A DNA stretch of 64,000 nucleotides from Klebsormidium nitens (taxonomy: Eukaryota; Streptophyta; Klebsormidiophyceae; Klebsormidiales; Klebsormidiaceae): NCBI GenBank assembly GCA_000708835.1, contig DF237016.1:1-64000 (forward strand), given 5' to 3'. Below are positions 47,371 through 59,411 of this stretch, one piece after another (position 1 is the stretch's first letter; every line of letters starts with the position of its first letter). Both the position numbers and the translations under genes were made by a program. Below the pieces are notes generated by a model. The model searched no databases. It saw nothing but the letters and a program-made list of their open reading frames with translations, and had not been told where the DNA came from.

Positions 47371-49047
47371 CTCGCTCACTAAGCGGCGATCAAGCAAGAC
47401 TTTGTGTTTGTTCAAACAGAGTGTCTTCTCGTGGATTGAAGTTTGCCATGCTTTGTATACTCAGACTGCCCTCATACTGCCCTACCCGTGGTGACGTTCG
47501 GTAACGTCCCGCTCATGACGACGCGAAAGTCACCAGTAACCCGACTGCACACAGCGAAAGCAAACGGCGCCGAGCAAACCGTTGGGCCCTGACTAGCTGT
47601 CACTAGAACTTACACTCGAATAAAATCACTGGGCTCTGCCAAGGCTCCTTTACTTAGTTACTTCGTTTGACTTCGAATCTATAAGGCCGTCCAAGTAGAA
47701 TTGTTCTGCTGGTCTGTTGATTGGTTTTAGCTTCTGTTAGTCGGTCTTTGAATGCAATGCTCTGGGGCCGCTCTGGCGCCACCCCGGCGCCACACTCATC
47801 TGCCGCCCACGTCAGGCCGCCTTCGTTTGGGCTTCGTACGTCTCGACCAATCAGTGAGGTCTATTTTCCCGAGCCGGCCAGCTATCAGCTGCAATCATTT
47901 TGTTGCTGTCGCATAGGTACTCTTTCTTTTCTGAGCAATGATGACGTCAGACACATGGGGCGGGCGCCGTTCTCACCGTTCAACGCCAGCGCAATGGAAC
48001 TAGGCTTGGCCGATTTTACAGTGGCGCCATTATCGCCTAGTGTTTCCGACCAGACGTTTTCGAAAACGCTGGACAATTTGCAACTGGCAAAATGGATATC
48101 GACTATAGCTGCATTCCGCGTGCTTATGGAATCGTTCGTCGAAAATCGTTACACAGCCGGTAACGACAGCTTGTCGTTGTATAACTAGAGGCGAGCCACA
48201 TGCTGACCTGGAGTTTGGCCCAGCACAGGAAAACTTGGCGGTCAGGCTGCGGCTGTGCTCAGTCATTTGCAGCTGGCGCATTCTTCATGAGTTCTGCTGG
48301 CATGTTCTCAGACAAGTTCGCTGTTCCACCGCCCTCAGGCTCAGGGCCATGTGCATTTTGTCCCTTGTTGCTCCTTTCCGGTGGAGCTACGAGAATTGCA
48401 ACTTATTAGGAAGAGGGACACCTTCCTAAGTTTGATGAGCACAAGCAGCGCGGTCGATGGAACGTCTTTGGAGCTCTGACACGGCATCGCAAGAGAGTAC
48501 AGAAAGTGCGTATAGGATCCTTGAGCTAGTCGAGCCATAACACCGAAAAAACATTTTGCCTTGAATACTTTGTGGAGAAGCCCCGGGCATTTGCAGTCCC
48601 TATATCCATTTTGAGCTGACGGCACTTGAATGCAGCAGGGTTTATCTTTGGGTGTGCGTCTGCACTTCTCTGAATCTTGTTTTTGCAGTTGAAACCCTTT
48701 TAACTTATAAGCTGGTTCACTTCTTTTCAAGCAGGAATTATCTCAAGGGGCAGAAAGGGGTCACCGTATTTTTAAAAGCAACTGCAGCATTGAGCCAATC
48801 CCAGGTTTGGAACTGAATGCTTTTCTTGAGAAAAGTTCAAGTGCATAAGTTGCAAAGTGGCCTTCTTTGTGCAGGTTGAAAAGGGCTTGAAAAGTTCTGC
48901 ATGTCACCCAGCGCACCACTCAGCAGTCAGCTCAACGCAGACTACGACTTTCCAATACTTTGCAGCCATTTTGCTGCATACTGAAAGTCAGTACACCTTG
49001 TCTGTTTTGCAGGTCACGAAGGGAGTGGAAGCTTTCAGATTGTCAGC
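47371..49047. other. Divergent upstream region of the F-box and kinase/CYTH genes
   Basis: These 1.7 kb lie between divergent genes. The kinase/CYTH gene probably has an upstream exon here: a good acceptor (TTTTGCAG, ending at 49013) opens the frame ahead of its first ATG. An open frame with an ATG at 47757 ends near a GTACTC donor of the right phase (about 47917), but I have no protein-family support for joining it. Confidence 0.4.
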
Positions 49048-52000
49048 ATGGATGACTCCCAGCTGGGGTTAGAAGCCAACCCTGAGATAATGAGCCTGTT
49101 GCATATTGCAAGGCAGGGAGATACCTGGCAGTTACTGCCAATCAACAAAGAACTGGTGAGTCTCAGGGCACCGCAGGCTATTTCTTCCTAACACAACCTG
49201 TTGCATACCGGTGTTCCAATGAGCTCCCTGAATGCCTAAGGCTGCGCTCAAAGAGGATGTTGGTTCTGCAAAAGTTTAGGAAGGCCCTGGGGTGCGCATG
49301 ACCAAGACAGACAGGTGTCGCATTCCACCTCGTAAAATGCACTTCCTCAGAAGAAGTTGCAAACTGTGCTCTACCATGGTACAGAAGGCAGAAGAAATCT
49401 GCAGAAGATTCTCGAATGAAATCGTCAGACTATTTAGCAGTGATTTTGCGCGGCCTGCTTTTCTTTTCATCTTGTCAAATTCAACAAAGTTTCTCCACCT
49501 TGGCTGCAGTCGTTCGACCATGGTTTTCTCGTCACGGTGAAGGCCATTCAGGTGAGCGGGTGCTGCAGGAATCTGGCAGGCTCTGTTTGGCACCCTCATT
49601 CTGTATGCAAAGTAGGTCTTCTGGAACTGCCTGGCTTGCTAAATGCAAGACGGAAGCTGCTTCAGCAGTGTCTTATGACTGGTCAATCCAATTAACTGAA
49701 TGACTTTGGCGCCGGGAACTCCTCCCCACCCTTTTGGCATGGCATTGAGAATCCTTCAAACAGACTTGGAATCAGCATGGTCTGTAATTCCGGGGTTTTG
49801 ACTATTTGTGTCAATACCAAAACAAAAAACTCCCGTCGAACAGCTGCTGAGAGACAAAAAGAGGGGGGTAGTTCTCGTTGGACTGGGGGGGCCTAGTGGC
49901 GCTGGCAAGACAAGGCAAGTGACTCTGCAATGTTTAATATGTGGGCGCAACCTGTTATGCTCCTTCTGGGCACACTGGTTGAGTTGTCCTTGGCTGGTCA
50001 TGTTCAAGCATGCTGTTGATTTGAGATCGGTCCGCCTGCTTGACTATCTGCACAAATGGCATGCTCTCTTTGTCCAAGCATCCCGCTTGTAGAGCTGCTG
50101 CAACTCTCAGACACAAGTCTATGAAGAAGAAATTGCAGCAAGCTGTGGAGACAAGTAATCAGCAAGATGCTCAAATACGTGGAGCTCCAACCACCTTTGG
50201 AAGATTATCTCCGCCAGAAAGACATTGAGAAGCTGCTTGAGCCCTGTCGATACATCGAGGCCTTTTGAGCCACTTGACTGCTCAACCAGTACGCACGTTG
50301 CTTTTGGCAGCCTGGCGGAAAAGCTGACGTCGGTGCTCAAAGGGACGGTTATCCACCTGGAGAACTACTTGACGGGGGGTGATGCCGACGACTATGATGG
50401 CCTGGACATGGTGACACTCCTCGACAACCTCAGGGTATGGATTACCGCTCTCAAGGTTATTGCAGACTGAGGCTCAGCCAATTGCAACATTGGAAGTGGG
50501 TCTGGATTGAAGACGATTTCTTTGCGGTTCTTCAGAGTTCCCATTCTTTTCTGGATCAACGTTTTAGTTTAAGAAGTGGCGCCTATGAAGAACGAGTGCT
50601 TTTTCGGGCTGTGACAACGTTCGAAGGGAAAGTTGGGTGACATCTTGACAAGTAATAAACCTGGATACTCTATCATTTGCTCCACTTTTTCATTGGATGA
50701 GGGTGTTGTTTGCAGGACATTACCAGCGGCAGGGACACCCAGCTCCCTATCTACAACCTGGAGCAGAAAGCGCGCACCGGGTTCACACAGTTCGAGGCGT
50801 CAGAAAGCAAGGTGGTGATCGTCGAGGGCACTTACGCGCTGCGGGCTGAGATACGGCCGTTTCTGGACATTCGGGTGGGGATGGTAAGGGCGTCGACTTC
50901 GTTCCTCGAGATCGTTATGGAGGGGCGAATCTGTGTCGTGCTACAATTTTGCCTTTGCTGACTGTCGAATCTTGCTCTGAGGCGAAATTGAGTCAAGGAA
51001 CAGCGTCAAATTTCGGCAAGAACAGCGTCGAGGAAGGAACCGCAATTTGGAAAAGGAAAGCTCGATCGCACGGTTGATGGAGCCCCTATCAATGGTTTAG
51101 GATTGCTGCTCCGCTCAGTTGTCTTGATCATTCCTGACGGTCGAACGTCACTCGTTCGTCTCTCAACGCTCATCCTGAAAGCTCAGAATTTCGAAAGCTC
51201 TCGTTTCTCACTTATTTGTCCAAGTTCACACAAGTCAGGTTCGAACAATCTTTCCTGCTCCCGCAGGTGGGCGGCATGCACTTCAACCTGCTGCAGCGCA
51301 TCCAGCACGACACCGCGCAGAAGGGGCAGCAGCTGTCCACGGACGAAGTGCTGGACGCGCTCTTCCCCAACTTCAAAGCGCACATCGAACCGGACCTCAA
51401 CCAGGCGCAGGTACGGATCCGGGCAGAAACTGCTGTTGCATGCGCAAAGAAGCGAAGCTTGTTCAAGCTCCCAAGATGCTTGAATCAGTACATAAACAAG
51501 TCTTCTGCTCGTTCATTGCCTTCACGTCGAGACATGCGGAACGGTCAAGTTTTGCTTACAACTGCTGCCGTGCAGATCAAAATCAAGAACGAGCTGGAAG
51601 CGATGGCGACGCTGCGCAAGCCGCTGTACGTGGTGAAGAGCACTACGCCAGTAAGCAGACGCGCCTTTGCCTGAGCTCCTTTTATACTCGAGCTTCCCTC
51701 TTTCCATCCAAGCCCACTACTTTGTTCTCGACCTATAGCGAGCCCACCAGTATGTTGAAGCTAGCTTGTTACTTCGATCGTCCGGACTTGTGCGAAATTT
51801 GCGCTTTAAGGGTCCTGGTTGCGGTTCTCGAAGGTCCTGATTGCTTGCTGCAACAGCCGGCGAGGGGAATTGATTCCCTTTTTCGGTGCTTTGCAGGTTT
51901 CGCGAGAGGCAGTCGAAGCGCTGCTCGACGCTCGGCGTACCGTGCACAGAGAGGATAAGTGAGCGCCCTCTCGCCGCTTCCTCTTCGTTTGCAGGAATTT

Positions 52001-55000
52001 GGACGGCATTCTGCGCAGTCCTCTCAAAATCCCATCGAAGCTTGCAGAACATCAACCATAAGGCCTGTCTTACCCTCAGTCAAGCCTCGCAACCGTATCT
52101 GGTCGCGACCACTTGACACGGAGCATCAGGATACTTTTACGGCCAGAGATCGACTGCTAAAGCCGCTGCCATATTTCGTGCAGGTACTTGGATCTATATT
52201 TGTTCCAGCCGCAGTCTGGCAGGACCCCTCAGAACCAGATCAGGGTCAGAATTGTCAACTCGGCTCGCTACCTGATCAACGACTCGGCCAGTCGCATCGT
52301 CATGGACGACAACGTCATCCTCTCCAATCGGAACGAGTTTGAGGTGGGCAAAGACAATCAATCAAAGACACTTTTGATTCGTCCTGACCCATCTCCTTTG
52401 AGAGGTAACTTGATTTGGAAACGCGTCCGTTTCAACTGCTGAGATGCACAACTTGAGGACCAGTCATCTTCTTCGTATCCTATGAATCATGTCATAACAA
52501 CTGGTTTTGGAGGGCGCTTACACTCTTCTTCTCGTGACACTGCACTGTGTGCTTGATCTGGACTTTTAAATTATGTATAATGACGGCGCAGATCGACCCG
52601 CGCACCTTCGGCCGGCTGCTCTCTCCCCCTCTCGGTTACGAGGTCGACGTGTCCTTCCGGCGGGAGTCGCAGATCTGCACGGACGGCCAGCTAACAGTGT
52701 CCCTCGACAAGCTGGAAATGGAAATGGACGTGCACAGCGAGTTCGTCCAGGTCAAGAGCACCGACCGCCACGTAAGCTCCGAGATCTGTATGGCTGCCGG
52801 TCTGGAGAACAGAATTGATGTATACTCAAAGGATTGTTCTCAGGTTGCCACCCGCGATGAATAAAGGCCCTTTGAATGGTCACCACTTTGTCCCCCTTTG
52901 TTCTGTTAGGATCAATCTGAAGCGTCGCTTTTTCGAGCAATCAGATGGTCGGAGTGCTTTCATTTATCAGAGAACAGCCTAGTCGGGTCACTTGGATATC
53001 CCGTGCTCGTGCTGCTTTTCAGGTTATGCAAGCTGCGGCGGCCAGGCTGGGGCTCACGAAAGACAGCTTGACGGCGAAGTCATACATGGAGATCTTTGCA
53101 GGACACAAAAGTGAGCCTTTTTCTCGACCATCACGCGCTGAACGCTCGGCGAGCCTACAAACGTTGGTTGGCTCGGCACGCATCACAGTCGGAACACTGA
53201 TTGGGTCTTGTAGCGTCGCATAGGAAGTCTGCAAACATTCCCTTACCACGTTCCAGTGAGCATCAAGGTCGCAGGACGATAGTCACGGTCCGATGGACTT
53301 GCAATGGCGCTCAGCTGGGCCTTATTGACACACTCTCAACACTCTGTCCAATACTGCCATTCCTGTCTTCTCCCCAGGCGAGGCCCAGCCCCGCGCCCCG
53401 TCACCCCCCGTCGAGGAGCTTCTCCGCGAGTTCGCCCAGCCGCCGCCCCTGCACGCCCCCCAGCCCCAGCGCCCCGCCCCTCCTACGCAACGGCCCCCGC
53501 CGGTGGACACCTCCCGTGCCCCCCAAACCTCGGAGCCCTGGACCCGTTCCCCGACGAGCGCAAGCATACACGCGTCTGAAAACTGGTTGCTGCGAGCCCC
53601 TCCCGGGTCGCAGGTCTTGTCCCCTAGCCGCGCCGTTGAGTCGGAGCGGATGTCGCAGTCGGCGGCGGCGGGGCCAAGCGGCCGAGGGCTGCCACGTGGC
53701 GGCGTGAGGAGCGAGCTGAAGCCGAAGGACGAGTGGCACGCGTTCGAGCAGGGGCAGTTCATGGCACTGAAAGCGATCGAGGTGAGTGCGCTGCGGGGGT
53801 CTTAACCTGGCAGGACTGATTAGCCTCTCAAGCCATCTCCTCGGAGATGGTTCGTTTTAAGGGCGGTGCTCCTGTGCATGGTAGTCTCCACCCGTTTGAA
53901 ACCGTTAAATCGTACCTTTGTCTTGCTTGTTTGTTTGCGCTCCTCCTAGATGCATGGCGACTGGAGAAGACACATCAGTGACCCCTACTTCGTTTCGACG
54001 TGCTCTGCAGGTTCTGAAGCAGCACAATGGTCCGCCAGTCATCATTGGCATAGGTAAGCGGTGCTGCATCGAGGTCATCCAATTGACCATCATTTATACA
54101 TCTCACACCTGCAAATTTGTCGTAGATATGTTTAGTTCAGTGACCTACTTGAGAGTCGGTCTTTCATCTCCATCGAGGTCGGGATCAAGAAAAGACTACC
54201 TTACAAAAACCCCCCGCAAGTTCCAGATTGCAAAATTCGTTCTTAGATAAACGTTCACGGTCTATTTTTTGTGCCTGGGGCAATTTGGTGCCTTCGCAAC
54301 ACCGCTTATAAGCGTCCTCGAAAATGAAGGTTGCAAAGGAGGCCGCAAACAAGGTTGCCCCCATCTTTCGTGCAGGCGGCCCCAGCGGTTCCGGCAAGAC
54401 GTCGCTGGCACACAAGCTGGCGGACATTCTGCAGTGCAAGGTGGTGTCCCTGGAGCGCTACTACGCGGCGGACCGGGTCGCAAATGAAAATTTCGACGAG
54501 TTCTCCGCGCTCGACGTCGACATGCTGATCCATGTAAGCTATGCGGACCCACCCCTAAAACCCCCTTGCTTGGTGTTTGGCTATGATTGATCAGAGCCGG
54601 ATTCTTAGCGCAGGTATCAATCAGAGCGGTTGATGTTACGTCTCTTAGTTATTGAGTGAAGTACAGAAAGTGCGGTTGATGTTTTATGACAAACTTTCAT
54701 CGACACCATAAGCTTTTGTCGGAGGATACTCTCTTACCCAATGGTCAAACATACTGTTATTTTGAGGGACGGCTCTCCAGCTCTAACAACTCTACAAGCA
54801 GCCAAGAGCTTTGCGAAGCAACAAACGTTCATTTTTGTAAACTTCGGTGCCTCCTTATAGCGTGAACTTGACACTGCCCGTTTTGCGGTGTGCAGAACTT
54901 GCAGGAGCTGCGGGAGGGTCGGCCAACTCACCTCCCGGTCTTCGACTTCGAGAAGAAGGAGCGGAAGGGCTTCGAAGACTTTAGTATCGGACACGAGGGA

Positions 55001-58000
55001 GTGGTGAGCTGTCGGAACGAAAGTTTTCCTCTCCGGTTGATATCCTTGTTTGTCCTGGCATGGAATAAAGGGTCATAGGGTTGTAGATGTTGATCCGAAA
55101 GTTTGACATCTCTTCCGTGCACCGGGGATTGATCACGAGCTGTAACTCCCTTCTTCTATGGGAATCTCGAGTATAGCAGGAAGTTCTGTTGCAAAGAAAT
55201 GTCAAATTGCTGGCGACGAAGCCGACCGACACAAAGTAATGCGGAATGCCAATCACGTCAGCTCATTTAAAAATCTGAGGTGTTGCGTAACCTCGAGCGG
55301 AAACGAAAGTCGCAAAGTTGCAAATTCTTGACAGTATGACAATCTTGCTGTTCACAAACTTCTGTTCGGATTGTGTAACTCCAAGCCGCAGTCACAATGT
55401 CCGGTAGTGGCTGGGATTTTGCTGCTTCTTGTCAGTTTCGCAATGGTTAAACGTAGTCGCTTCTCTGTTGTCGAAAACGACCAGCGCATTTGTCAAGACT
55501 GATCCAAGGCCCCGCTCTTTCCACAGGTCGTCTTTGAGGGCATGTATACTCTGCATCAACGAATCAAGGCGTGCTTTGACGTCAGGATAGCAGTGGTAGG
55601 TATATTTGAGGACCCTCGGTTGCGGGCCAATGTGGGCCAGAAGCGTGTGAAATCCATGTATTTGCCCAGCGACATAGTTTTAAAGTTCGGCTGGAAAAAC
55701 GGCTCCACAAAGAAGCCCGCAGAATGGTTCGTAGGCATTATTTGTGTTATGCTAGCACCCTGAGAGCCCAGCCTTGCACACCCTGCCCTCAGTTGCTTGG
55801 TTATTGTCTTCAGAAATTTGAAGTTGGTGTCCCGCAACTCCTCGACCAGTTCTGCGCTTCTCACTTCCGCGCGCATGGGGGGCCGTACATTAATAGTATG
55901 GCCACCCAGTAACTTCCAACCCATTCTGGTTCATTTGTACGAGCCTAAGCTGCAAGATTGAATTGGTTCAACTGTTCTTACTACTTATGCTTGCTACTCG
56001 ACCCAGACTGGCGGCGTCAAGTTCTACTTGGTGCGGAAGGTGATGCGCGACCTGGAGAAGAAGGGTGAAGCACCGCGCTGGGCCGAGGTCATGGCCAAGG
56101 TCTTCCCCATGTATAGAAAGATTGAGGCCGACTTCGTGCACGCACACGTGAGCGCCCACCCATCCAATATACAACTCTCGTTTGACTTAAACTTGCATCA
56201 ATCACGCAAACCGGATATCCATGTCAAATTTCGGCAAGATTCTTCTGTCCTCTCTTTCCCTGTCCCTGCAGCTTGGTTGCCCGTATTTGTTCCCGACCGG
56301 CCGTGCTGTTCTCTTCGTCTCTGCTCAGCAACCATATCTACAAAACTTGGACGATTCGACGCTTCCTGAAGGCTCATTTGTGTGTGGGTGCAGCTCAAGA
56401 TCTCCAATAAGTTCGACCCTGTACATTCGCTGCTGGACCCGCTATTCGTTCTGAAGAGCAGTAAACAGGTGAGCAGCGTGGGCCTCCTCGAACCTGCTTT
56501 TGCATGTTGAGGCAATCGCAGGCGGCTCCCGTCCTGAAGGACTCTGTTTCTATGACGGCATGCTTGCTGTTGCCTTGAATATATTATAAATATTGGGCCG
56601 GCCGCTGTCCGACGTACCTGCTAATCGTCAAGACAACAACTTGTAGAGCGGAGCATACGGCTTCGTTGCCATGTGGCAGCCTCGAAGCAGCGGACTCAGC
56701 AACGAGTCGATAACCCCAAGCCAGCAACAACCTATAAGATATAAGGAGTTCAGATAATTTCGAGTGTTCCTACTGTCAGTGGCGGGGCGGATATGATTGG
56801 AGGCAGCACGTATGTGCCCAGTCTTGATTTGCCGTTACTTGATTTACTTCGCAGGTGGCCGTGTCCGCCATTCAGCGGCAGCTGGACCCGGCCTCCGTCA
56901 AGGTGTCCACTCAGACGTACGAGGACATCTTCCTGTACATGTCGCACTCGCCCAAAGGGCCCACCGAGGGCGACTGGATTCGCGTCCGCAATTGCGGCGG
57001 GCGCTACTTCATACTCGTACGGGAGGTGAGCGGCTCTCGTAACGGTCAGCCGGTGTCGTTACGGCGGGGCAATCTTGTCTCCGCTGATAATCCAGAGAAG
57101 GTTAGATTAGTAGGTCGGATCTTTAGAGCAGTCTACTTTGCACGGGGTGGTCAACCGTCGAGATGCTTCACTCGGGCGAGTTGCCTCAATGGCAGAGTGA
57201 TTGAGCAGCGTCTGTGCACATCGACAGGTAGAAAGTCTTCGGTCCTGCCACATTTCAGCATGCTCCATTTCGCAAGATTATGGTTGGGAGATCGTTCCTC
57301 ACCGTAGCCGACTGTTACTTCCTCGTCTTCATGCGTGGGCGAAATTCAGCTTCTGAAGACGGCTTGATTTAAGAAGAGCGCCCCTCTTGCGTTTCCTCTG
57401 ACTCCGTCTTTTCCGTTGCAGCCCATCCGCGAGGGCGACTTCATTTTGCAGCCGCGCGTCGACTTCGACATTAGTACCAAGACGATGGGCGGCTTATGCG
57501 ACATAGGCTATGCAGCAGGCTTCATCCTCCGAGTCACGGCGACCACATTCCAGGACGACAGGGTGAGCCGCGGGTGATGTGAGATAGCGGGGGATAGCCC
57601 TGAGCCTCGCCTGATGCGGACACAACCCTGTTGGATGGTACTTAAGGAAGCGTTGTTATACGAGTGAGCTCCCTCTGATACTGTTCACTTAATCGGCATA
57701 TATCAAAGCGCGGCTCAACTGTTCTCTTCTGTGCAGCAATTGCGGCTTAAATGTGCAAACTGGGAGATCTGGAAGTAGTGTGAGATATTGCATTGTTACT
57801 TCGTTCCTTTGTCCATTTGTTTCGTTTCGCAGTTCAAGCGTTTGACGGCTTCTGCGCTTTTTATAGCGTGGACGACATGTTGACTGGGTCGCTCAAAGAT
57901 ATATACCCTATGCCCTAGTGTGGAACCATTTGCCCGGTCTACTTACGTCGGCCCTTATCTTGCGTCTTGCCCTCTTTTGTGCAGTTAACCATAGAAATAG

Positions 58001-59411
58001 ACACGCTCGAGAACATAAGTGACAAGTACATACAGATCAAGGCCACCGATAGGGACCTCGTCCAGCGAACCGGCTCCGCTCTCGGCCTCGACGGCTCGTA
58101 CACAACCAAGGTACAGCATTTATAGCCTCTGTTATCTGCGGTATGAGAGATGAGTGCCACGTTGCTCGCTTGGCCTGCCTCGGACGTCGTGGAATCTTTC
58201 GCTGGCCTGGGTGATATTTTTGGCGGCCGAGAGTTGATTTTCGATTGTCACCCTCTATCACTCTGTTTATCCGAAGTCATTTTCAAATGCAAAAGTCAAA
58301 GCAGAGCTCTCCGCCTGTAATGGGCACTGTCTTCACCGCTCCGCCCCGTGCGTGTGCTGTGCAGCCGTTCCTGGACATCATTCACGATTCGAGCCCGACC
58401 GCGTTTGCGGAGAGCATCGACCTCAGCCGGAGCAGCTCGGCGGTGCACCTGCAGGAGGTGGTGCACCGGAACCGCCACAACCACGTGAGGACGAATGCGC
58501 AGCAGCTTCGGTGTCCAGCATGAGAGCTATTCACCACTTTCTTGCAGCTAGTCAGATTTCGGTTCAAGTATGGTTGAATTGTAAGTAGGGGGAAATGAGA
58601 ACAAGGGCGGTGAGGGGGCTTTGTCTCTCCTGACCTTGCTGTGTCGCGTGATTCGCGTCTGTCGCCGCTTTGAGATGCCGCTGCGCTTAGTCCAGCGAAA
58701 GTTTCCGTGAGAACTTCACTTACAGATTCATTTGTCTGTCAGACGAGACCTTTTCAGAGGCTTTGACCGAACGGCACCCCATAAATGCATACAGGAAAAG
58801 GGCAGGCACTTAGAAGTGACCTCTTGAGGTTCTCGCTAACGGTTCCTCCCTCCGCCGTCATTCTTTGTGCAGGGCACCGAAGACGCCGGCACTGTGGCGG
58901 AGCAGATCTCGGCCATGCGGGCTGAGTTCCGCGACATTCAGCGGCGCATGGCACGCCAGGTAAGGCACTCTATCACATGCATGGTATCGCTGCAAGGCGG
59001 CGCGTATTTCTACAAAGAGCTTGAACGGTTCATGAAACCTACTGCAAAGACTTGATGCACCTACTAACGGGCTGTGGTATAACGAGGATGGCCGGAAAAC
59101 GGAGGCGTACTTATTTCTTTCGCTTTCATTCAGAAAGCGGAGTTTCTTAGGTTTCCAGCTGTATCCACAACTCAGGAGTTCACTGCGGGGTTTTGGCGTT
59201 CTCCTCTTGAGCAGGCTTGATCTTCCGAGGACAGGGATCAAGGACCCACATATTGGAAAGACGAGAGACTTGAGTTGAACTTCCGAGAACTCACTGGTCC
59301 TCCTTGTGCGTGCAGGAGTGGAGCTCTTGGTGGACCGTAGGTATGACTCTGATATTGGCGGCTGCTGTTGTGCGCTTGTACATGTACCCTACACGCTTAA
59401 AGTCCATGTAG
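49048..59411 (+). CDS. Tandem uridine-kinase-like/CYTH (TTM1/2-related) protein with C-terminal membrane anchor
   Basis: This protein is related to plant TTM1/TTM2, in which a P-loop uridine-kinase-like domain is fused to a CYTH tunnel domain acting on tri- or pyrophosphates, anchored by its C-tail to mitochondria. Here the unit is present twice. Twenty-four exons join in phase from 49048-49155 to 59316-59411, giving 986 residues. Kinase 1 spans about 58-220 (GGPSGAGKTS, VIVEGTYAL) and CYTH 1 about 232-400. A Pro-rich linker of about 408-530 follows. Kinase 2 spans about 545-720 (GGPSGSGKTS, VVFEGMYTL) and CYTH 2 about 728-885. A helical segment lies near 930-955 and a single transmembrane segment near 961-979 (GMTLILAAAVVRLYMY). 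Neither half has a canonical ExExK at the CYTH start; the matching sites read LYVVKS and LFVLKS. A similar long Arabidopsis protein is, as I recall, At2g01460. The start is provisional, since an upstream coding exon is possible. Confidence 0.88.
49915..50310 (+). other. GC-AG intron within the first Walker A motif
   Basis: The exon ends ACAAG, the intron begins GCAAGT (the optimal GC-donor consensus) and ends TTTTGGCAG. Only this junction rebuilds GGPSGAGKTSLAEKL in frame (phase 2). The P-loop itself therefore proves the non-canonical donor. Confidence 0.85.

Noticed and set aside
47721-48188. 155-codon ORF upstream of the kinase/CYTH gene
   Set aside because: It begins with TTG and has no recognisable domain. 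It could contain an upstream exon, but I lack evidence.
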